Shown piece after piece: positions 1 through 9,570 of a stretch of DNA of 64,000 nt (positions are counted from its first letter, which is position 1; every line of letters begins with the position of its first letter). A model generated the notes under the pieces. It was not told the origin of the DNA. It saw only the letters and a program-made list of their open reading frames with translations, and ran no database searches. The stretch is from Apoda limacodes (taxonomy: Eukaryota > Arthropoda > Insecta > Lepidoptera > Limacodidae): NCBI GenBank assembly GCA_946406115.1, contig OX291547.1:14017001-14081000 (forward strand). The letters run 5' to 3'. Position numbers and translations under genes: made by a program.

Positions 1-2114
1 CTAACCTGCGAGTAGCTGCCGGCGTCAAAAAACGACCGTGGTTTAATAGGTCTTGCAGAGAAGCTAAAATTCTTAAGCAAACTGCGTATGAGGCTTGGAC
101 CACGGCTCGTAATAATAAGGATCCGAATATTTCTGAGTTAAAACGCAAATTAAATGCTGCCTCGAGGTCCAGTAAGAAAGCAACTGCCAGAGCAAAATTC
201 CAATTCATCGGCAAAATAGGTGGGCGACTTGCGAGCTATCCTTCTGGGAGTCGTGCTTTCTGGTCGCTTGCCAAAGCTGCCGAAGGGAACTTCTGCCAGT
301 CGTCGTTACCACCACTGCGAAAGACCGATGGTGACTTGGCCCATAGTGCTAAAGAGAAAGCCGATCTACTGGGCAGTCTCTTTGCCTCGAACTCGAATAT
401 GAACGATGAAGGCGCTGTACCACCTACTATACCGTGGTGCGGTAAGACCATGCCGGAAATCTCCATAACGCAGCGGGAGGTCAGGCGGGCGTTGCTCTCT
501 CTAGACGTTCATAAGTCGAGTGGGCCAGACGGTATACCAGCAGTGGTGCTTAAGCAGTGTGCTCCTGAGTTATGTCCTGTACTGACGCGCCTCTTCGCGC
601 TTTCCTACCACACTAGGCAATTTCCGTCTTCATGGAAGACTGCGAATGTGCACCCGGTGCCCAAAAAGGGCGATAGATCAGATCCATCGAATTACAGGCC
701 TATCGCTATTACCTCTCTCCTCTCTAAGGTGATGGAGCGTGTGATCAACACACAGCTTCTAAGATACCTAGAAGTACACGATCTGGTCAGTGACCGTCAA
801 TATGGCTTTCGCCACGGTCGCTCGACTGGTGACCTTCTAGTGTATCTCACACACCGATGGGCACTAGCCATTGAGAGTCAGGGGGAGGCATTGGCATGTA
901 GCCTGGACATAGCGAAGGCGTTCGATCGGGTCTGGCACCGCGGTCTTCTATCGAAGTTGCCATCTTACGGAGTGCCCGAGGGTTTGTACAAATGGGTGGC
1001 TAGCTTTTTGTCCGGCAGACGCATACGAACCGTAGTTGACGGTAGTTGCTCTGATAGCATGGACATTAATGCTGGTGTCCCGCAAGGCTCTGTGCTGTCT
1101 CCTACGCTGTTTCTACTGCATATCAATGACATGTTGGACATCAACAACATACATTGCTATGCAGATGACAGTACTGGAGACGCTTTTTACACGGGTCGTG
1201 CAAACATCCCTCGTTCCGTTGTGGAGGAAAACCGCGGAGAACTTGTGTCTCAAATCGAGACCACACTGTCCCAGGTCTCTGATTGGGGACGGGTAAACTT
1301 GGTCCGATTCAACCCTACAAAGACACAAGTGTGCGCGTTCACCGCTAAGAAAACTCCATTCACTGTAATCCCACAATTCCAGAACACTCCCCTCTCCATC
1401 TCCAAGAGCATTGGGATCCTTGGTGTCGACATCTCCAGCGATGTTCAGTTCCGAGATCATTTACAAGATAAGGTGAAGCTGGCGTCCAAAAAACTTGGTG
1501 TACTCAACAGAGCGAAGCAGTACTTCACGTCGGGGCAAAGGTTGTTACTTTACAAGTCGCAGGTTCGGCCCCATATGGAGTACTGCTGCCATCTCTGGGC
1601 AGGTGCACCCGGATACCAGCTTGGCCCTTTTGACTCGGTTCAACGACGGGCTGTGAGAATTGTCGACGATTCCAAACTCACTTGCGGTATCGAGCCCTTA
1701 AGTCTGAGGAGAGACTTTGCCTCACTGTGTGTGTTCTACCGCTTGTACAATGGGTTGTGTTCTGAGGAATTGTTCGAAATGATGCCCACGGCTACTTTCT
1801 ACCATCGCACCGCTCGCCATCGGCAGGGAATTCATTCTCACACTTTAGAACCTAAATGGTCGCGTACAGTGCGGTTTCAGAGAATCTTCCTCCCGCGAAC
1901 GCTTAAGTTGTGGAATGAGCTCCCTGCCAAGGTTTTCTGCAAGGACTACAGTATGGAGTTCTTCAAGAAAGAAGTTATTAGATTTCTGAAGGGTCGGCAA
2001 CGCGCAAGTGATACCCCTGGTGTTGCAAGCGTCCATAGGCTACGGTGACCGCTTACCATCAGGCGGGCCGTAAGCTTGTTTGCCACCTTAGTGGTATAAA
2101 AAAAAAAAAAAAAA
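1..2114 (+). mobile_element. 3' portion of a jockey-like non-LTR retrotransposon (LINE), with poly(A) tail
   Basis: The window opens inside the element. The visible part carries the end of the linker before the reverse transcriptase, the reverse transcriptase and the C-terminal region. A ~50-bp 3' UTR ends in 'gtggtata' plus a run of about 16 A at 2099-2114. The 5' end and endonuclease lie outside the window, so a target-site duplication cannot be tested. The visible coding frame is unbroken, so the insertion is probably young. Parts of the same family recur at 3120-3617 (minus) and 29251-30044 (plus). Confidence 0.92.
3..2048 (+). CDS. LINE ORF2 C-terminal part: reverse transcriptase, 5' end outside window
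   Basis: This would copy the element's RNA into the chromosome by target-primed reverse transcription. The frame is open from base 3 to the TGA at 2046-2048, about 681 codons. The usual start near 336 is not an ATG (it reads TTG), so the protein almost certainly begins upstream with an endonuclease domain. Motifs in order: GPDGIP (~residues 174-179 of the visible frame), NYRPIAITSLLSKVMERVI, QYGFRHGRSTGDLL, the motif A region CSLDIAKAFDRVWH, GVPQGSVLSPTLF, and the catalytic YADD at nt 1158-1169. A C-terminal region with the 'LWNELP' block typical of jockey/CR1-group elements follows, ending in HRLR. No frameshift or stop is visible. The clade within the jockey/CR1 group is not certain. Confidence 0.9.
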   Translation, partial: NLRVAAGVKKRPWFNRSCREAKILKQTAYEAWTTARNNKDPNISELKRKLNAASRSSKKATARAKFQFIGKIGGRLASYPSGSRAFWSLAKAAEGNFCQSSLPPLRKTDGDLAHSAKEKADLLGSLFASNSNMNDEGAVPPTIPWCGKTMPEISITQREVRRALLSLDVHKSSGPDGIPAVVLKQCAPELCPVLTRLFALSYHTRQFPSSWKTANVHPVPKKGDRSDPSNYRPIAITSLLSKVMERVINTQLLRYLEVHDLVSDRQYGFRHGRSTGDLLVYLTHRWALAIESQGEALACSLDIAKAFDRVWHRGLLSKLPSYGVPEGLYKWVASFLSGRRIRTVVDGSCSDSMDINAGVPQGSVLSPTLFLLHINDMLDINNIHCYADDSTGDAFYTGRANIPRSVVEENRGELVSQIETTLSQVSDWGRVNLVRFNPTKTQVCAFTAKKTPFTVIPQFQNTPLSISKSIGILGVDISSDVQFRDHLQDKVKLASKKLGVLNRAKQYFTSGQRLLLYKSQVRPHMEYCCHLWAGAPGYQLGPFDSVQRRAVRIVDDSKLTCGIEPLSLRRDFASLCVFYRLYNGLCSEELFEMMPTATFYHRTARHRQGIHSHTLEPKWSRTVRFQRIFLPRTLKLWNELPAKVFCKDYSMEFFKKEVIRFLKGRQRASDTPGVASVHRLR

Positions 2115-2363
2115 TCTTATTTTTTAACGTTTTAGCCAAGTTTTAGCCATTTCCATGCAAACTGCCAACCCATATTTAACCCCCTTAGGGGATTAATTCC
2201 TAAAAATCCCTTCTTAGCACTTCCGTGCTTCTAGACACAGCGGTTTCAGCTGTTCATTGATCGATTAGTCAGTCAGGCAGTCAATTTCTTCTTTTATATA
2301 AATATAGCTGAACCGGCGAACGTTGTTCCTTTTTTAAAACAACCTAATAGGGTTGTACTAATT

Positions 2364-2704
2364 CAGAAACCTTCCCTGGCGTGTGCATAACAAACTTTAC
2401 TGTTTTCTTAGCAAAATTTCATTACAATCAGTTTACCCCTATTGCGCGAGTCCGACTCGCACTTGACCCTTTTTTTTTCCTCAAGAACCTTCCCCGGCGT
2501 GTGCATAATTACTTACCAAAATTTAATTACAATCGGTTTACCCTTATTACGCGAGTCCGACTCGCACTTGGCCCTGTCTCACTCGCTCTTGACCCTTTTT
2601 TTCTTTATCAGAAACATTCCGCGGCGTGTGTATAACAACTTACGAAAATTTCATTACAATCGGTTTACCCTTATTGCATGAATCCGACTCGCACTTCACC
2701 CTTT
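2364..2704 (+). repeat. Three-unit degenerate tandem repeat (~105-125 bp units)
   Basis: Three head-to-tail units start at about 2364, 2480 and 2604. Each has 'cggcgtgtg.ataa', 'aaaatttcattacaatc.gtttaccc', then 'gcgagtccgactcgcacttg' or a derivative, and ends in a T-rich run. The last block is the same near-palindrome found at the ends of the 'cggccaagtgcgag' repeats elsewhere in the window. Small ORFs here are chance. Confidence 0.8.
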
Positions 2705-3103
2705 CAGTAAAACCTTATCTTATCGAATGTCTACGTCATACAAAGAACACACCCTCTAAGTTTCAGGTCCCTACGATCAGCGGTTTAGGCTGCGCGTCAG
2801 TCGGTAAGATAGGTAGAAAAAGAAAACTTTAAGTATAATAGTACACAAAAAATTAAACACCCAAAAAACGCATTACCTCTTTGAGTTTAGAAACCCCCTA
2901 GATGAGGTACTAATATAGTACGGTGACATTCGAGACATTCCAGTTTTAAAGACTATTGAAGTTGTTTGTTTTTAAGTAAGTTTAACCTTTTTTGAATAAA
3001 ATTGGATTGAGTTTTCAAACATGTGTCAAAACAAAATTAAATGCACTAAGGAGTATTGATATCTACTTCGAAGCAAATAACCGCCAAATAACTTTCTACC
3101 CCT
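2705..3103. other. Unassigned AT-rich spacer
   Basis: I see no gene, RNA or clear repeat between the tandem repeat and the inverted LINE copy. Confidence 0.5.
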
Positions 3104-3617
3104 TTTTTTTTTTTTTTGGTTTTTTGGGCACCGGGTGCACATTCGCAGTCTTCCATGAAGACGGAAATTGCCTAGTGTGGTAGGAAAGCGCGAAGAGGCG
3201 CGTGAGTACAGGACATAACTCAGGAGCACACTGCTTAAGCACCACTGCTGGTATACCGTCTGGCCCACTCGACTTATGAACGTCTAGAGAGAGCAACGCC
3301 CGCCTGACCTCCCGCTGCGTTATGGAGATTTCCGGCATGGTCTTACCGCACCACGGTATAGTAGGTGGTACAGCGCCTTCATCGTTCATATTCGAGTTCG
3401 AGGCAAAGAGACTGCCCAGTAGATCGGCTTTCTCTTTAGCACTATGGGCCAAGTCACCATCGGTCTTTCGCAGTGGTGGTAACGACGACTGGCAGAAGTT
3501 CCCTTCGGCAGCTTTGGCAAGCGATCAGAAAGCACGACTCCCAGAAGGATAGCTCGCAAGTCGCCCACCTATTTTTCCGATGAATTGGAATTTTGCTCTG
3601 GCAGTTGCTTTCTTACT
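3104..3617 (-). mobile_element. Inverted, truncated LINE copy with its own internal poly(A)
   Basis: The minus strand of 3120-3617 matches plus-strand 171-668 of the LINE at the start of the window. Positions x and 3788-x correspond at both ends, so there is no net indel. The two copies differ by only a few bases; one changes Gly to Asp in a shadow frame. On the minus strand the match stops at the A-rich 'cccaaaaa' inside the ORF and runs into about 16 A (T run at 3104-3118 on plus). The fragment therefore carries coding sequence only, from the linker to just past the 'VHPVPKK' residues. No convincing target duplication is visible. Confidence 0.88.
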
Positions 3618-3778
3618 AAGATGCACGTGATTCACCGTTTATGAAAAATGATTCTCCAGACGGCAAAATAGAGAATGAAAATGTGTATTTCAATTCCGAT
3701 GTTATTGTATGTAAAACAGTAAACAGTCAAAAGCTGTTTTTTTAAAAAAGTTTACGCAGACGAAGTTGCGGGAATAAG

Positions 3779-4330
3779 CTAGTATAATATATAAATATAT
3801 ATATATATAATACATATAAATACACATATTAACATATATTTGCTAAGATACATGCAGTAAATTGATTGAACAAGATTGCTGTAGTATAAGGATAAAGGCA
3901 ATTTATTCCACAGTTTTGTTGCATGTACCGTAAATGTATTTGCATCAAAATTTGTAACGTGGTTTGGTAATTTAAGTAGGTGATGAGTAGAAGGCCGAAG
4001 ATGTGGATGAGAAATGCCTACAAAGAAGAAATGCCTGCAGGAGTTGACGGATTGAACAAAATGCTGTACAGAAGACATAGAATATGAATATACCGGCGAA
4101 TGCGAATCGGAGGCCACTTGAGCTGTTGTTGAAAATTGGAAACATGATCATATTTACGGAGTCCAAATATGAAACGTATACACAAGTTTTGAAGACGCTC
4201 AAGTTTATTTAATTGGCCCTCAGAGTTAAATTAGCAGGCGTCAGCATAATTGAGAAAAGAATGAAGTAATGACTGCACAAGTGCAATTTTGGTAGAGATA
4301 GGAAGAAAATTACGTAAGTGTCGTACCCCC
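3779..4330 (-). pseudogene. Decayed LINE reverse transcriptase C-terminus (family 2, copy 1)
   Basis: Read on the minus strand, broken frames give 'LVQSLLHSFLNYADAC', 'QLNKLERLQNLCIRFIFG', 'LRKYDHVSNFQQQLKWPPIR' and finally 'LWNKLPLSLYYSN'. These are the post-polymerase blocks of jockey/CR1-group reverse transcriptases. The same blocks recur at 30835-31389, so both belong to one family distinct from the LINE at 1-2114. Frames are interrupted and there is no polymerase core. A (TA)n run lies at the 3' side (about 3785-3812). No function is expected. Confidence 0.72.
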
Positions 4331-5039
4331 AGGTACAGGTACGATCAATAAATTATCCCTAAATTAATTACACTTTCACTGATAGGAATGTGGTTACTGT
4401 AAACCTAACAGTGATTAAAATTTATTTTAGATATAAGCTTAGGGCTTATACAGTAATTTTTGTCGCATATTATGACGCAAAGAAACGCAAAACCTATGAA
4501 GTACTTCCCGTTGACCTAGAATCATGAACTTTGGCAAGAAGTAAGATAAATTATATAACAAATATAGGAAAAAACTAAAACTGATAATTAAGGCATAACT
4601 TACTAACCTAAATTCCTCCTCTTAAATATCTGAATTCCTTCACTCGATTGACGATATTTGACGCTTTACATGGTGCGCCCCCTATGCTACATAAAAACAA
4701 AAAAAATTGATTGATATGTTTGAATTTGTTTTTAGTAGCTGACTAACATATTATTATTACCAAATAAGTGTTTCGGTACACATTGTATACTCGTTAGCTA
4801 ATTTTAGCTTTAGCTAATTATGAAAGTATTGTATTGTTACTTATGAAAGAACTTCTTGCCAGCTCTTTTTGGCAGAAATTAACATTGTTTACATTGTATT
4901 GACGATTCAAAAGTGTTCTTAGTAACCTATTTGAAAAAAATATTATTTGATTTGATTTGATGGAAGAACTATCTACATATAATAAGTTTGTATAAAACCA
5001 AACAACTCCATCTATTTCAACTAACTATAATATAAATAT
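4331..5039. other. Unassigned AT-rich DNA
   Basis: No coding, RNA or repeat feature that I can support. Confidence 0.5.
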
Positions 5040-5200
5040 TTTAAACTAAAAACTAATTTTTTTCAAAACAAAATATAGCCTCCACCATGAAAGTCCATTC
5101 AAAATATTGGTAATACATTTTTAAAATTGGGTCAGTAGTTTTGGAGATGACCATATAAACTTACAAACTTTTACTCTTTATAATATAAGTGTATATTTGA
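5040..5200 (+). repeat. Interspersed repeat remnant ('gtcagtagttttggagat' type)
   Basis: The stretch 'gggtcagtagttttggagat...tttataatataagtgta' resembles the end of a very common lepidopteran interspersed repeat ('ggttcagtagttttggaga ... tttataatattagta'). This is recognition of style only; borders are unclear. Confidence 0.35.
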
Positions 5201-5234
5201 CAAATATTTGAAGGATCATATTTCAATTAATATT

Positions 5235-5535
5235 AAGCTGCGTAATTTAGTAGAGCTGTTAATTATACGCACATGCTCAAAGCTTAGAAACTCAAGGGGA
5301 TACAAACTAGATTTCTATCGAGTATTACGTCGAGCCCGAGCAATATTAATGTGCTGTTAATACACGTAAATGGATTACATAAACGGAGTAATTCACAGAA
5401 TATTTATTAGTCTTTGTAACAGCATTATTCTCAAAAAATTATAATTATATATAATCCTAACTTTTCTTTTCGTTTCGATTTTTATTCAATCAAACTTATC
5501 TGTCGTGAAACCTTTAGATAAGACTGACTTATTAA
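5235..5535 (+). repeat. Repeat family A, copy 1
   Basis: Shares 'ctcaaggggatacaaactag', 'cgagtattacgtcgagcccg' and 'agcaatattaat..gctgttaat' with copies at 15009-15300 and 19146-19440. Downstream, 'ttttattcaatcaaactt' also resembles 8650-8690 inside the 1.7-kb duplicated segment. This copy lacks the upstream 'accatccaataaacatag' block of the other two. Confidence 0.75.
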
Positions 5536-5978
5536 TGTGTTTTGATATCATAAGTGTCTGTTTCAAGCAGAAGGTAAATGGATATGAGTGTGTTGGCCGG
5601 GGTTCGAATGCTCCGAAACTAAGAAGAATTGAAGACTGAGATCTTGCTGAAGAATTTAGATAATTATTGGTATACTTATATTTTAATGAGTTGAGAATTT
5701 TCTTACGGTGTTAGATTTACGTCAATTTTATGTGAAATTCGTAAATAGTGGTAAAAAGTCAATTACAAGCGATTCATAAAAATTTATGGATTTTTAAGAA
5801 AGGTACAAACGACCTGAAAAATATTCAATGTATATAAATGACTAAAAAAATTTTTGTTACTACTTAATACAAATAAACTTATTTATAAAAGCATGCAACT
5901 TTTTCTTCATTGTATAATATATACAAATACATGCACACAAATTTACACAAAACTATGTATATTATTATTTTGTTTATT
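5536..5978. other. Unassigned AT-rich DNA
   Basis: Nothing recognised; ORFs here are low-complexity readings. Confidence 0.5.
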
Positions 5979-7700
5979 TTACTTGTTTAACAAGGCACCC
6001 CTTGTTTTGAAGGTGAACGCCTCCTTCAGAGACTGCCATTGTTCTCTGTCTTTGGCAGATTGCATCCAATGCGCCCCAGCTACTTTTTGTATGTCATCTG
6101 CCCATCGTGTTGACGGTTTTCCTTTTTTCCTAGTAGCTGAAGGTCCTGGCCACTTTGTCAATCTGAATGTCCAATGGTTGTCGTTTCGTCGAGCCACATG
6201 ACCTGCCCAAGAGGATCGGTTCTTTTCGTTGCTTGTCTTATCTGAGCTTGGTGTAGTTTTTGTATTTTTGTTTACCATCTGGGTAAATTTCCAAGTCTGG
6301 CAGGAACGGCCTTACTCTTTGTATTGAGCAGCAGTTCACTTCTAAAGATTTATTTTAAGCTTTAACATTTTTTCCATACATTTGATACTCTCTGGTCTAC
6401 TTTAGTTTCGATGTTCATCTCATTAAGTGATATTTTTTCTGAGATGTAAGAGTCAACGGACGTTAATGCGACATTGTCTAAGTAAACAAAAGCTTGAGTA
6501 TGATTCGTCATACTGTTGAGTATGTGTGATTTGTTTAAATTAATGCCAAGGCCAGTAACTCCCTTGTATTTTCTGAAAACATGACAATATCATCTGCAAA
6601 TTTTAAATGGCTGATGTAGTTACCATTTTAAGTTTATGCCGACTCTACTAAAGTTTATTTAAGGATATAAGTATAAGTATAAATATAAGTACAGCTATGA
6701 AGATCGTAGAAGATAGATAGTCTTCCTGTTTTACTGGTTTCTAGTCTGACTCTATTAGTGCAATTTCCGTGTAGTTATTTAATTATTCTAACATATTTTT
6801 CACGTTTTGTGAGAGTAAAGCCTCCCACAATAAAAGGTGTTGGATAGTGTTGAAAGCGTTTTGGTAGTCTATAAATACCATCTAACCTCTCTAAATGTCT
6901 CTTGTATTCTTAAAGCTTCTCTATCAGCATTTCTAGCGAATCTGTATGGTTCACAGTAGAGAAACTTTTTCTAAAACCTGCTTGTTCTATTGGTTGTTTC
7001 AGTTCAATGGTTTTAATCAGCCATTTGTCTACTTTTGTAAGTGAAGAAAAAAAAAGCTTATAGATAGAGTCAAGCAGATTTATTGGTCGATAGTTTCCAA
7101 TATCTTTTGTATCGCTCTTTTCGTAAGTATAATTATATGTTGTCCGACCTCTGTTTGGATCCCTTATTTCAAACTTAAGTATCCTGTTGAATAACCTACT
7201 AACAAAGTAGGCTGACCAGGTAGGGACATGTCTCTTTTATAGCTTCATTTGAAATTCTTTTACTTTTAGTGCTTTTATGCCGTTGTATACTTCTAATTCA
7301 TCAAACTTTTTTCTTTCTCATCCCATTGTATTAAGAATTTCTGAAGTTAGTTTTTCTGTCGACAAGCTTCCTAGAAATCTGTTGCAGTTTGTAATATTTC
7401 TTCTTTATTATGTGTTGTGATGTTTGTTGACTCTTTTAGACTTTCTATCCAATTTTAATGTGTACTTAGCTCTTTTTATACTGTCTCTACGGTTTCGATG
7501 TTTTTCATTAGTTTTATGCGGTAGTTGTTATAATTTCTTTGAATATATTTACTGAACAGTTTGTACAATGCTTTGAGCTCATTTTTCATAGATCTTTTTT
7601 TTAGCTTTGGTTCTTTGAAGTACTTGTTTTTTTGTATCAACTTACTGTATGATAGTATGCGATTTTTCGTGTTGACAACAGGGCGTTTGAGTACTTTTTA
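5979..7700 (-). pseudogene. Decayed RTE-type LINE: reverse transcriptase to C-terminus
   Basis: Frameshifted minus-strand frames follow the order of an RTE-clade protein. From high to low coordinate: a linker with 'STEKLTSEILNTMG'; 'DTKDIGNYRPINLLDSIYK' near 7080-7110; 'PIEQAGFRKSFSTVNHTDSL' near 6950-6990; motif A 'FIDYQNAFNTIQH' near 6850-6880; the catalytic 'HLKFADDIVMFSE' near 6580-6615; 'GLGINLNKSHIL'; 'SVDSYISEKISL'; and the end 'SWAGHVARRNDNHWTF...GKPSTRWADDIQKVAG'. The last part is a 99-codon open frame (5979-6278). There are several stops and frameshifts, so it is inactive. The 5' endonuclease was not found. A distant relative of its tail lies at 25080-25290. Confidence 0.85.
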
Positions 7701-7866
7701 GACTTTTGTTAATAGCACAGATTATATTGTCATAATATTTTTGAACTGTGTTCAGTCCTTAGAATTCATTTGGGTTTTTGTGGGGTTATATCTATATTTT
7801 GATGTTTGGCTTCATTTCCAAAACCTTGAATTGTGTTGTTGCCAATGTTGTTAATGTATATACTAT

Positions 7867-9563
7867 AGTAAATTTGTAAATTAGCTCAAACACTCGTATA
7901 TCACGAAACTTATGGTCGTTTCGCTTGTTTTATTAACATCATTTATCACACTGAGCGTAACATATGTATTGCTAGGTATAATTAATGACACGTACGATAG
8001 TGTTCAAGGCTTGCTTGAGGATTTATCTAGTTCTGTTCAAGCTCTCTCAATAGTTTATATCGAGCATTATCATTGAGCTATTTTGTGACTAATAGAGGAG
8101 ACACATAAACATAAACATAAACAAACTACACACAAATGAAAGGCGAGAAGGCCTTTTCCAGCTAGTATTTAAGTGAACTGCAGCCCATAAAACTGCAATA
8201 TTTGAGACGGTAGCGGCAAACGCGGTGTCTATTCTAATACCTTGTACATAATGGATTTATTATGTATAAGTATATTAATCTTATTAGATTATGTATGTTG
8301 ACCCTAAGCAATATTAATAGATACGCTATTATTGCACTTAGACAGAAATTGAACTATTATGTTATAACGTACTAGAGAGAACACAACAATTGCCGCTTCG
8401 CCTGCCTCAAATAATTGTGGTTGCGCTTTAAGCTTTAAGTCCATGGTTAAAACAAAACTTCCGACCTGTGGCACGGGACGCAGTAACTTGTATTTCATTA
8501 GTGACATCAAATTTGAGTACAGTGTCTTCTGTGGTATAAACATAAAAGCTCTATGTAAATGGATAATTTAAGCAAAACGATTGTTTAGAATATTTACCAT
8601 TATTCACCGCTTTACCTGTTTGAAACTTTTGTTATCTAAGTTTTCTTTCGGTTCAGATTTATTTTCAATCAAACTTTTTTAGTCGTAGATTTTTAGATGA
8701 GTACGAATAATGTATTTATTCATTAAAAGTTATTGTTAACTAAATTACGAACCTAAACAAAGACTCGAGATGCAAGATGTTCTTCCATACATTTTGACCC
8801 CGAGAAACCGAGTCCCACGTTCTTCAAACTTTGCAAAATGAGCTCCTTTATGTCCCAATGTTGGAATCTCGCATGTTCTGCAAAACTCCTAGGTTCAAGT
8901 ATTTGGATAATAAAGATATTTACTTATAAATGCGTGTAATGTGATTATTATTTTGACAACCTTTTTTCAGCAAAGGCGACCTTCTAAGCTGGTTTTATTT
9001 AAATTAATCGCATTGTTTGAGTAAAGCACTATGCAAGCCTTGGTATGTAATGACTGTGCTGCTGGCCATGCTATGATGGCCTAAAGCTGAGCTACTCCAC
9101 GCTTTCGGCCATCATCAGCGCTGCAGCAACGCAGTCATTACACACCTCGGCTGTAATGTACTATTTCATACATTCAATGATAACCACGGTTATTTTTTAC
9201 CAAGTTACGCACTTTTTGTGAGAGTATAACAGGATTTATTTATTTACAATCTAGCCGTAGTTTAACCCCCCGTGGTTCCTAGGTAGCTTCTATTAACTCA
9301 CAAGCGTAGACTATGGTTTTTACCTCGGGCAGCGTTTCGACAATTTAACCGACGGCAATTGAATGTTCTGTATGTATGTGACCACGCACTTTTATCACCA
9401 CTAACCCCTCTCTAACAACGTTCTCACCCCACATTTCAAACACCCCCATCCTGTTTTTTATTCCGGACGGATTTCCGGCCTTAATTAACTTTAAGGAAAA
9501 AAAATGTCTTTTAAGTATAAAACTACTTACGTCGGTTGGGGAACTATTATGAGTCCTGGATTA
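7867..9563 (+). repeat. 1,697-bp direct repeat, copy 1
   Basis: Identical, as far as I could compare, to 9571-11267 at a constant offset of 1,704. The left border is 'agtaaatttg', the right border 'gtcctggatta'. Content: AT-rich sequence, a block similar to repeat family A near 8650-8690, and a strong hairpin at 9036-9152. The 79-codon minus frame at 8304-8543 has no recognisable domain and I do not call it a gene. Confidence 0.95.
9036..9152. repeat. Long imperfect hairpin in repeat copy 1
   Basis: Arms of 52 bases (9036-9087 and 9101-9152) pair around a 13-base loop. For example 'tgtaatgactg' faces 'cagtcattaca', and 'atgatggcctaaagc' faces 'gctttcggccatcat'. The right flank 'ggctgtaatgtact' recurs next to the element at 12095-12175, suggesting a miniature inverted-repeat element. 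No transposase is present. Confidence 0.8.
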
Positions 9564-9570
9564 TAAAACC

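Noticed and set aside
1036..1460. ORFs on both strands within the LINE (965-1150, 1036-1296, 1113-1460, 1250-1432)
   Set aside because: Shadow frames of the reverse transcriptase.
171..3617. Twin priming (5' inversion of one LINE insertion) as the cause of the inverted repeat
   Set aside because: The inverted fragment duplicates sequence still present in the forward copy, has its own poly(A), and lies ~1 kb beyond the forward copy's tail.
8304..8543. 79-codon minus-strand frame, repeated at 10008-10247, as a duplicated gene
   Set aside because: No domain, no promoter or splice evidence; its repetition is only a result of the 1.7-kb duplication.
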